A stretch of DNA of 64,000 nucleotides from Varroa destructor (Eukaryota > Arthropoda > Arachnida > Mesostigmata > Varroidae): contig NW_019211455.1 in the NCBI RefSeq assembly GCF_002443255.2, forward strand, positions 24,096,479 through 24,160,478, written 5' to 3'. Made by a program: the position numbers and the translations under genes. The notes under the pieces are model-generated. The model did no database searches. It was not told where the DNA came from and saw only the letters and a list, made by a program, of their open reading frames with translations. Below, piece after piece: positions 25,801-37,900 of the stretch; position 1 is the first letter of the stretch, and each line of letters starts with the position of its first letter.

Positions 25801-28800
25801 TTATTATTAGCCAAACGGAGCCTACAGTTAACTAGATTCGTTTATACCTATCCATATCTTCAAATCCGTGAATGAACGCGACATCTAACGTAAAGATTAA
25901 CGTAGCCCGATTGCAAACTTGTTATCAGAGTCAGTAACAAACTATTACCGAGGTAAAATCATCGGAGCTAAGACTTCATGTAATTCCGCATACTAAGCAA
26001 ACGCAAGCCGTATCATGGACGAGTTTGCTAGGCCATGCTTCCATCTTATGGTAACTAAAGGCAGGTATCTTTTGTTCGATATATATATATATATATATAT
26101 ATATAGAGGAAAGTCATTGAACATAATGTACTTACAATGGATGTTTAAGGTCCAGCCATCCTCGAGACTGGAGTCCGAGAGCAGGGGGTTATCCGCACGG
26201 CACGACAAGAACTTCCCGTTGTCGTGGATGCTCGGCAAGAACGCCACTGTATTCGATGTGTAGTTGTCGACTGTAAATATAGAATGCATACGTTTGTATA
26301 TTTAGGTCAAGCCATATTTAATGGTGAGATGTAAGTTATGAATAATATTAGGAATTAGAACGAAGTTTATCCGGTTCCCATTCTACAGGACAAAGTGCTA
26401 ATTTTTTTTCGGGTAACTAGGATTTGATGAGTGACAAGACGCTAACAATGGCATATTGTACGACCTAGGCCCGCATTGTAGAATGCAGTTGGCTCGAACA
26501 AAGCTAATAGTTGATGTTGGAAACCGCCATGAGAAACGATATTCCTGTAGACCTTACGATTAGTTTTCCCATCTGGTGCATGCAACAAACAGGAGAGCAC
26601 GTTAACTGGGGACTCTGGGAAGGTCTCAGAGAACATTGATGATGCGTGCGTTAGACCTGTTAATTTTAATTAAGTTCAAATAAAAGGCTGTGTCGAATAG
26701 GAGCCGCTACCACGCGTTAAGTCTTTAGCCACGCGAACACAAAGCTTAATTTTACTCAGAGAAACAATTGGTCCATCGTTTCAACAAATTCAATGTCCCA
26801 TAACGCTTACAAAATTTCTTCAAATCTCACCAAATAGTAGGTTTTAATGCTTCTTAATATTTGTTGAAATCACTTATACAGCGATCTGGGCACCACCGAG
26901 CGTCTGCAGGGCGGGGGCAGCTTGCCGTTGAAAAGGACGAGATTGTTACCGGCTCCCACCCCTTATTGAAATTTGAGTCGATCTATAGGGAAAGATGTAA
27001 GCGTCCCACTATCCGGCCAATAATTAATTAAATGGAAATTAATCAGCAACAACAGCAAGACCAATATTCACATCAATTTTTCTGCTAGTTCAGCAGAGTC
27101 AGGCCCTCATCCACACGCAGCCTCTTCTATTGTCAGAGCTACGAATGAAGACAAGTGTTGAAGAGCAGCTTGGTTCAGGTGACTAGCTGGCATCGTTCCC
27201 AACACGTTACTACAGTGACCATGGCCAACAGATATCTCGGCTATCAATGATTTAAATTTCAGCGTTGCCAGAGTATAACTAAATACGTAAGAAGGACCAA
27301 AGCGAATGAAACGATATAGGTGCCCTGCCTTCTCGTGGATTCATTAGGGAGAAGCCAGATTAGTTCAGCAGGACACCCTGGCGATCTTTGAAACAATGTC
27401 GAAAGATAATTCCGAGGACTTATCCATATCAAAGGATAGTTGAGAATCAACTCGGGGTTTGGGCTGGCCGCTGCGGATTTTTATTATATTTTGTGTAATA
27501 TCATTAGATGAGTGAAGGGTGCCTGGCTGTTCCACCACTTGACGTTATTTCCTAGCTACCTACGCTGATACGGGTGAAAGCCGACAGGACACCAACTTGC
27601 TATGATACTATAAGCCGACGTCTAGAAACGTTTCAGGGTAATACAATAGATCTAGCCATGTACAGCTATCGTATGGCGTAGTTGCATAATTGCGCGTAGA
27701 TACCGCATTAACAAATACATGTACTATATACTGAAGAAGAGCTGAATCGGACTATATGCAGTCCGGTAGATGGATTTTTTAGAGTTAGACACTAAATAGC
27801 TGGTTATTTCTATGCCCCTGTATAAATCGTTAGCCGTCCTCCTTGGACGTTATGCTAATATTATAGAAAAATTTTATAGCAATATTGTGAAACATGGTTA
27901 GACTTAATTAATCAAATTTTTGCAGATGTTTCAGCTCGAAGCGTAAAATATGCCCGTGAGAAATTACTACACGTATGAACATCTAGAGAGATGACAAAAA
28001 CGGGAACTCAACGATGTGCGAACCGAAGGCACATACCTAGCACGGATTTCGGCTAGTATCAATAAAACATATGTACCTTGTATTCATATACGTACCGTCA
28101 GAGACGTTTTCGCGAAGGACGCTGAGCCTTCGTTGACCAATCCACCAGGTTAGTTGGGGTGGCGGTCGGCCTCCTGTAGAGCGGCATGTGACCTCTGTCT
28201 CTTGGCCCGCCGATAGAGGTCGCTTCATGGTGCTGATTCGTACATCGAGTGGACGCACTGCAGCGCGAACAAAAAAAAAAAAAAAAAAAAAAAAACTCAT
28301 TGTTGAAAGCATTATTAATAAAAATGGTCACTGGTACTTTACATTGACATTTTCCAAGCGCTTTAGTCTTATCGAATTTAATAAGCGTTTCAAATTAGTC
28401 CGCTGTAGATAACAATCACTTCGTCATCAAAGCAAGCAGTAGAAGAGGTAATTAATGCAGTGAACACCATTATCAGCAAGAGATTGTGATACATCCGAGT
28501 TGATTCAGTCTAAATCACCACGATATTGGTAAAGTATAAGAACGAGGTTATGATTTCTACGGAAGGTGGCCCCGTGTGTCGGATAACATTTTTGATTGTG
28601 TGTGACTGGCGACCCAATCTAGCTCTATTTAGGTCACTGTAAATGCGCATTAACCCATACGGCTTTACCAACTGTGCGCTCATCCTACTCGATCACATTA
28701 TAAATGGCTGTAGTGATCGAAAAACCGAATCAGTCTCTTCCCCTGATCCACTCAGCAAACCCGACCGCATATAGATTAAATTATCGTCTGGCAGTGTGCC

Positions 28801-31800
28801 CTTCACATCATGCAGCTACATCTTTACATAGACATGAGAGGCAGTACCCATATTTAACTATGGGGAAAAATTCTGACGACCCATTGTGGAAACTGCGCAT
28901 TGTACATTACTTCTACGCGAGTAATTCATTTTCCGTCAGTCGGCTGCGGCGGATTATGGATAACTTCCAGGAGGTTGATAACTCTATTTTTCTAAGTTGT
29001 CTCATAAGGTTTAACGTGTAACATATATTGCGTCTGTGACTGACGTTGCAAGAAGACTCGCATATGTATTACGTAGACGTGGACTAGCTAAGTTTCACAT
29101 TGTTACCGACTTCCTGCCAGCGCTAGTATTACCGCCGCAACCGTCATGGCGCGGATGGATTGCGACGGATATAACGAAGCTTCGTTGCCCACTACTGCCG
29201 CCGCTGCACCAGAAATGTAGACAACGAAGTGTTTTTTGTACGTCAATGACTACACACTGTCTCTAGCACAAACGATAAGGTATGAATCCGGTAGAAAGGA
29301 TAGAAGCTTCTGAGTGATTGTGGCGAGCAGGAGCTGAATGGCAGCTATTTACCGGGAGGAGTTGAAGCGGCGGCTTTCGCAGTTCCACTAGACATACGAT
29401 CCGTTTATTCGTCCCTATATTTACGCTTACACGCTTACGATGCCCTTTTCACACAGATCAGGCAGAAATAACGGAAAAGGCAGACAGATATAAATGCAGG
29501 TAGCAGGTGGCTCATGTACGAAGCTGCCGCCGTTGCATTTGGTTTCCGCTGCTGTCTTTTTTGCGTAGACGAACGAAAAGGAAAGGGTGTACGACTTCTC
29601 TCCTAGTACTTCCTCCGCGGCGTAACAGCCGTGGAGAAGGGGACACTATCCCTTTGCAGTCCAATTAACATAAATTACACTTTATTACCACTGTCACCCT
29701 AGCTGTAGCTATGTAAAGTTAAATGCCATGGTTCGGCGACTAGCCACATCGCGTCCGCCGTCCAAGGCCTGAGCTGACCGGTATCACGTCGTCTACCTAG
29801 AGAGAGAGAGAGACAGAGAGAATGAAAGAGATGGAACACTGCGTGTCGCTGCCGCGTATGCTGCTACTCTTGTACGGATGTTGTTGTTTTTGTCACGTAA
29901 CAAGTAATCGAGGTCAGTACATTTCTCTCTCTTTGTCTTTCTTTCTCTCCCTTGCTCGCTTTCTACCTCTCGATAAGCTAAGGGCGGCTTGGTAGTGATA
30001 CTGACGGCGCCGGAAAACTCGAGGCAGCCTCTAAGTCCAACGACTCAAGCTTAGGATGGTAAGGTCATACTGTGTCTGTGTACGTTTGTCGCTGTTTTTT
30101 CTCGTAAGCTGGCAGAAATTACCGGGGACGTATCGAGCCGATAAAGCGACTTTTGTGTTTCATTTGTTAGACAAACGCGCGCCTTCCCATTGTATAATCA
30201 CAAACACTTAGTAGCAGCTCGTGCTCTGCCGGCAGATAGATATTCTCACAAATAGTGAAGATCGGTAGTCAAGAGTTGATGAGTCGACTGTTGTTCGTTT
30301 TTCCGCTTGGACGGTTTTGTTGCGGGCCATTAGAGAGCTTCATAAGAACATGAAGTCGCGAGCAATAAAAGCACCAAAACAGCAGCGGGAAAGAGGGGTG
30401 AGTGAGTTTCTATCCAGCAAAGATGGCATTGCAATGGGTTGCGGTTCCAGTTCATATGTAACACTGAATAATTGCAGTGGCGTATTGCACAGTCTACGAG
30501 GCCATGGAGTATTATTGAATTCCGTAGGTGCTCGCAGACACTCAAACGCGGTAGCCACTCTAAAAATCAATTGTCTACGCTGGTTAGAATATATTTGATA
30601 AATTTATGTGGTTCATTTATGGCCACGTATGTTGTTTCAGCGCTAGTTTACCAGGACAGTAGTTGATATTAAAGCAGTTCATACCGGTTTTTATATGTCG
30701 AGTTATTAAATTTTGCAGCCATCAAATAATGTACACGAGACAATTCTCGATACAAAAGTACATTCAGGAACTGAAGCGTCCTCCGAAGTAGTGATAAAGC
30801 GGCACCTAACGAAGGCTTGCTAATATAGCACAGAAGAGGCATAGATATATAGCATTTGGTAATAAGGCTGGATCTAAACGAGTTGGTCCGTTTAAGCGCA
30901 ATCAAGTATCTGGCTAGAAAAACCATAGCGGCTGGATAACTTGGCGTTACTTTGAACCCACCACAGTGAAGTGTACTATAACCGCTCTATAGGGCTGTGC
31001 TATCCCCAGCCTCGCTGTTTCTAATACTCTTTTTGGCCCTCGTTCTTTTATTGACACGATACACCTTTGAACCTTACAGGCCTTTACGAATCTAGTATTA
31101 GCAGTTCCATCATGTGAGATACTACTAGGGAACGATACGGCCTACTCAACAACAACTGCCACTACCCGAGTCGTTCGTGCTTCGGCTCGTTCGCGTTTGA
31201 CGTCCGCATCTCGTTTGACCTTCGACCTCTTTTGCGTTCTCATACGACGAGATCACGTAACGGACTTCGCCTGAACGTATTTTATCCACTGCTACTGCTA
31301 TCAGTATAATGCCCGACCATGGTGAAGATTGGTATACCTATGGTTTTAGGGCCTGCTCAGACTGTGCTGCTTTTGGTACGGGCTACATACGAGGAGGTAG
31401 CCAACGACGAAAAGTCTATAGACAGACGTTGGCGATGAGGAGAACGAATGCTACTAGGCTACAAGCAGGTAAGATCAGGGGCGTTATTGTTGACGTGACG
31501 TCAGGAAGGCTATGCTCATGACTTCAGGCACCTACCTTTTTCTCTTAAATATCGCTCTATGTGTTTGCCTCTAGTTTATTCGATCTTGGTCTTCCTTTAT
31601 ACATTCAAACTTCACTGCATTCAACTTGCTGTTAGAATCTTCATAGATAATAAAATGATCTTTGAAGCATTGACTTGGAGGAGAGTTAATCCTGACATCA
31701 CACACCCACATATACGTATGTGTCTCTATTCAAGACATACGAATCTCACAAATTTATGTTTATGCATATATGAAACTTGCATTTCTAGTCATGATTAAAG

Positions 31801-34800
31801 ATCATTTTCTCGAAATACTGAAGGTTGCAGAGAGAATGGTTAAATTTATTATGAAATAAACAATAAGAAGCATTTTCAAAGACGGAGTTAAAGTAAGAGC
31901 ACGACGACAAGGATCTTGTTGAGCTGAGAACAGCCTAGACGTTTATATTAAATATCTATGCCGATTTCCATAGGTGCGACGATTCTAAAGGGAATTTCAA
32001 GGAGGTTTCAAGATAAGGCGGCACACGGCTGCTTAGGTAACACAACGAATGCGACATAAGCCTTTGCTAATGGAAATACCTGTTCATTTTAAATGCGCTA
32101 AAATCGACATGTCCATAAGCCGCGCACTCGTTAAACACTCGCATACAAGTGCAGGTTTTATTAGGGAAACGGCCTAATCCGATTCAACAAGCTTAGGTGA
32201 AATTCGCACGCGCCAGCATCAATGTTGAACGCAGTATCCTCTAACCCTCATTCACTGTCCACTGACGTGTAGTGTTAGCATAATTGCAGCTTTTCCTTCG
32301 GCTACCCCCGACTCTATTCCTGACTTAGTCTGCTATAAGTCACCTCTGCTCTTATGGCTAACTGCGGGTCCTCAACTCCTACCCACAAACGGCGTTTCGC
32401 TGGGTACAGTCTGAATCGACGCTGTCGATAGACAGACACAGCGATGGGTTAGTAGTCGGTTGCGTACAGCCGTAATCATTTGGCTAAATGGAAAACAGGG
32501 TCCATAGAGTGGAAAGAAAGGCTGCCGTTTGCCCCCCGTAGCCGCTTTCAGTCATTTACTCAGCCCCAAAAAAAAGAAGCAGAAGAGAGATAACAACTTT
32601 CCCTTCTTATCCAAGATAAATAATAATGACAGATGGTCGCTAGCATCAGCATGATGAGGTAGGCTGCTTGCTGCCGTGTTAGTAGTCCCGCGAGTTGACA
32701 AACGGCCAGGAACATATCCGAGATCGTTGAAAGATTGAGAACTATTTGGCTGGTAAATCCAAATCGAACCTATTGCTTGAAAACAAACACCGTCCGTCAC
32801 AAGTGGCGACACGTAGTGATTCATTAGCAGAAATACAATGGGCTATTTCGCAAAAGACCATATCGGCCTTTTATGGCCTTCTCAACTATATTCATAGAAG
32901 AGAAATAGCAGGGTCGTATATGCAAAGCAGAGCTAATATCTGCTATATGGGCAAGGTGCAATATATATCCTATATTCACGGCCATTCCTGGGCAGCGGTC
33001 AGAATGTCCTTTTTTATTGATGGCACTGAGTGGTATCGATAAAGCGCAGCAGTCTAGCTTTATACAGTAGTGTTACGTCAACAGAAGGATTGAAAGGGTA
33101 AGTGCCCATACGAATTTTGACCCATGTTGTCGATAAATAATCAGGTCGACACCGTTCACTTCGTAAAATTGACGAGAGTGAACTACTAGTAGTGCTATAC
33201 CATATAGCTCATGTAGACTAGAAATGCTATCGCTGTTAGTCTAGTTTGAACATGAAAAAACCGTCTGTCTTATGAGACATGGAAACAACGTCTATCCCAG
33301 TTCGGTCCTTCGAGCTGCTTGCCGCTAATCATCCATAAGATATTCATTCATTCATTCATTCATTCAACGGTGCTGCCCTGTGCATGATAATATGGCATAG
33401 GAATCTCTGGCTGTTGACGTTTTTGCCTAGTCTAACGCCCAGCTGAATCGCTATATGTGCACGTTTAATTTACAATGGAGTCTTCACCACAGTGGCAAAA
33501 AGACTAGCAGCAGGGGCAGTTCTACCATAATGATACGCATCCCTAGTGGTTCTTCATGCAACGTGCGTGACGGAAGGCTAGAACCGTGTATGTGTATCGT
33601 CACTATTTTTTTATTTAAAGGTCAATACTTGTTGCATGGTCACTGTCAAAATTATGCGTGTGCCCTATTGGTCCACATGAAGTTATTGGCGTACTTTGCT
33701 AACTAGGTAGATTAAGTCACAGTCGGCGAAGCTCGATAAAAGTTAGATAGAAATTTACGCGGTGTCGTGCTATAATTATGCACGGAATCTCGAAGCACAC
33801 CGTGAACTGTAAGGGCATACATGAATGATTCGAATGTTGAGCTTGCTGCACGGTTTCGAAAGTTGACTAGAATCTCTCTCTATCTATCAAAGAAGGTACA
33901 CCTAAGTTCTAGGCGTACCGCAAAAAAATGATTCCACGAATCTACGCAATTAGTTGTCATCGCAAGCAATTTGTACTCTTCCGACCATTAGAATCTGATG
34001 AGTACTCGAAGATGAAATAGCGCACAAGATATATACACTGTCGTCTACCGTTTTGCTTTATGAAAAGTAGAAAAATACGCAGGTTGGCAATAGTATAACT
34101 TTACAATACTCACGGTTCATGTCAATGATGACGCTAGCGGTGCGCTGTGTATTGGGATTGGACATGTTGGTGTTCTCGGCTTGGCACGTTAGTGCCGTTT
34201 TGAGATCGTGCCGCTGTAGACGTTTGATGACGAGCTCGTTGCTTACAAGTCGGTGGTCGTGACTCTTGTCTGAATCATCTAGGAGCTCCTCCCCACGCCA
34301 CCACGTTACGCGGGGACGTGGTTTAGCTGAAACAAGCCAATAATGATTATACGATAAAGCAACTAAAATACGTTTATTCGCATTTGAATATCACAATGTT
34401 TACTGAATAAATTTTGGCAATAGAGACAAAGTTCCCGCGTATATAGAATAAGGCAAAGATATGATAGTTTTTCCGCTTTATTGAGTATTATTGTACTCTC
34501 TGTTGTGTCAACGATACGCTCTATTTTATTTGACTAAAAACAAACTTTACAGAGCAGAAGATGTGTGGTGCGTTTATAGCAATTCGGAAGCTGTAGATAA
34601 ACCCGGTTCAATTTGCAGATGACCGACAAATTGCCTGAGAAGAGAAAGCTTGCATCGTTATCGCGCCTCTACTTAATTCAGGAAAGTTCATCATCGGCAT
34701 TCGACCATAATTAGCTTCTTTTTTGCTTCGCTTGACCATCTTGTCATACTGCATTTAATACAATGCAGCTAAAGATTGAATTTAGTTCATAGAGGTTGCG

Positions 34801-34861
34801 GCCCTTGTTAGATCTTCAGCTAGTCATTGTGAGCCAAAACTGTTCATTCGCAACGATATAC

Positions 34862-34908
<47 letters not shown>

Positions 34909-37900
34909 GCTGCTCGTCGTCGAAACTAGAGGGACGTAACATAACAGCAAAAACGGCAACATCGTCCATACAAGTGGTTCTAACAAAATATTGCCTACAG
35001 CGTAATATAATAGTAGATACACTAGAAGTCTCATATAGATAGGATCGAAGTAAAAGACGTAGAAAATAAATGCATTTGGAAAAAGGGAACGATAGAAGCT
35101 TTCTGAACAGAAACGCTGTAAACAGAAGGGGTGGAGGTATCAGGCAGTAGTTAGAAACTCGATGTACCGCCTCCTCTCGTCTTGCTGAAACGGTTAATGA
35201 CGAAACACTATTGCTTATAAATAGGATCTGCGCGGTATCAGAACCTGTTTTTATTGCTATGATAGTGCAATGTGAAGAGCCTGCGTCGAAGAAGGCCAAA
35301 CGATATCCTTGCACATTTCATGCCATTAGAGCCTTTGAATTAGCTGGCTAACTAAGGAGTAAAATATTTGCCGTCTGTCGTTGGTGCGCCATCGATGTTT
35401 GGTCGGATTTAGCAGGTTTAGGATAGGCGAACATTGCTACACTAAGCCAAAACGCGGGCAAGGTAGTTCACACCACCTGTTACGGTATGATATCTTTAGC
35501 GATTGAGGGTCGTTTACACAGCATTGGGTTAGACGCTAGAACGGAATGCGACGATTCAGCCCACTCTAAACATCTTCTAGTTATATGTGCTGTTATCCAA
35601 GCACTACCATTAAATTTGCTTTACATCTATCGACCTTCTACGATACTAGATAAAACATTCGATCGTTCGGCCTCTCCATAAAGCAGCTAATCATGTGCGT
35701 ATTTTCACAGCTTTTTACGCTTACTGTGTACACTATTTGTGTCCCTCGCGTAGGAAGCTGACGTTACGGTATGTGTATATTTGACGCATGTCGAAATATC
35801 GATGTGGACCCGATACGACATATCGGAATGAGGGAGCCCACCAAGTAACAGAAAAAAACTGGCTTAAACTTTATAAGTTGATAGAACAGCTGCTATCGAC
35901 CCGTTCGATCGGATCTCATTGCGAAAAATTCAAAGGAGATCCTGAGAATAGACTGAAACTAAATCAGAGACCAGACTATTAACCTACAAAAACGCCGACT
36001 GAAATGTTATATGGCTCCTTATATATAATCTACATAAGCTACGATTGTCTGGGGTAAGTACAGGCTGCGTGTTTTCATAACGATCTGTATATTTGGCACA
36101 AATGTTTATCGTACGACAGAAAGGCTGTGATAGATCTTCTGTAGATATAATAGATAGAACTTCTAAACAAGTGAATGAGTCTTACCGTCGGTTGCCTCGC
36201 AAATGAGTACTAGATGGGATCCCTCGTCGTAGGGTCCGATGACGCCGCTCAGAATCTTTCCTTCCGTATTTCTGATACGGACGTCTCTCGCAGGTACTGC
36301 AATATGAATGAAAAAAGATCGCTCATTATAACAATTCCCATTGTATTGCATCGCATTGACTGTTTTATTGTCTGCCTGAACTGTATTGAAAATGAACATG
36401 TAGAAGATGTATGAAGTGCAGGAATACGCATTTCTTTCTTTCTTTGAAGAACAGCTTTCGCTAGAAGTGTAGATTCGTTAGAGAATTTTCCCGTAGCTGT
36501 GCGCCACGCATCTTTCATTATTTTCCATTATATTGAAAAATTACACCTCGGCGATCTATGACATTTCCTAATGGATTAGCTCATCTATTAGGGGGTAATC
36601 ACCTCATACGTTCTTGGTCAGAACGTTGTCTTGCTTGTATTTATGCTTAAGTTAATTTACGTCAAGTCGCCTACACAAAAATTATCGATATTGTCTTGGC
36701 GTAGAAGGACAGCCACCACAAGTCACGTACCAAATGTCTAATAACCCAGTCTAATAACCCTTCCGATATAAAACGGTTGGTTTTTAATAGATTTAAATAA
36801 TAATTTTTTTTTCGGTCGACAGATTCCTATCGAATGTCTCAGTTCTGCAATTGGGAGAACTGGCTTTACTTCTAGCCCTTTTACTATGGATTTGATCCGC
36901 TTTTTACGGTTACAATCCACATCTCTTCCTGATTCTTTTCTATTTAAACCAGTTTATAGATTCTAGAGGGTTAAAAGCAGCTTATTCGGGATTTGTTATC
37001 TATGTGGATATTTTCAAGATGCTTAAAAGGCTAGCATACATTAGGCGAAAGGCTGCTTTCGTTCGTTCAAGAGGAGACGTCATTTTTTATTAAAACTTAC
37101 CAATTCAAGATGTTAGTTTCGATTGCAGTAGGATGTAAATGTAAGTCTGACACCATGCCTGACTGTAATATAACTATATGCCACTATACTCCAAATAAAA
37201 CTTTCGAAGTAGATGTGACTTCTAGAAGGAAATTTTAAATAGCAATGAAAATGCCCCTGAATTTCAATCGACTGTCTACCGAGTCAAGCAGGAATCGCTG
37301 CCATGCTAATTGAAAAATTCTCGATCGCTTCCGTTTATTCTTTCCCCGCCATGTTAGCTAGAAAGAGCATATCAAATATCTATTAAAGCTTCGAAAAAGC
37401 AGATTATGGTTACGGTCACACCACGCTAATCAGGCATTTTCCCAGTAATTGACGCGTGACGGAAGACAACAGGAGTGGCTACCAGCTATTGCTTCCATTC
37501 ACTTCAAGAAACACAATAGTTCTACGACTCACTAGAGAAACCCCGTGGCCCGACACGGGCTTCGATCAGTGTCGCGCTACACGAGCACCATTACGGTGTT
37601 TACTGCTGGGCAGAACATTCTCCGTCTATAGAGTGAGCATTACATAGCAGCGCGGAAGCATGCGATGCGAGTGGCCACTTTATTCATCTGGCAGTTCAGA
37701 CGTTTACTGTCTCCGAACTGAGTCTCCTGTTGCTTGAACATACACACACGTAACTGTATTATATAACAAGGCTCCTGTTACATAATACATCAAGGTATTA
37801 TATGGTATAGTCGTAATATTCAACAACGATATAGACGCTAATGTAATTTTGCAGTTTCTAATGGAAAGGTTTTTCCTAGGCAAGGTTTGCTCCCCTGGTC

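Larger units (their letters stand above)
23290..26135 (-). other. intron 5 of the Side-like gene
   Basis: About 2.8 kb. It contains a purine-rich AG tract at about 23405-23455, the A13(AT)10 repeat, the 16-bp inverted repeat and the (AT)n run near its 5' end. No coding signal. Confidence 0.75.
28258..34113 (-). other. intron 3 of the Side-like gene
   Basis: The longest intron (about 5.9 kb), with the T25 tract at its 3' end, an AG repeat at 29.8 kb and the (ATTC)6 repeat. Open frames on either strand are short. I see no extra Ig exon in it. Confidence 0.75.

Noticed and set aside
26442..26636. Minus-strand 64-codon ATG frame in intron 4
   Set aside because: No domain, no suitable acceptor or donor in phase with exons 4 and 5, and length within chance.
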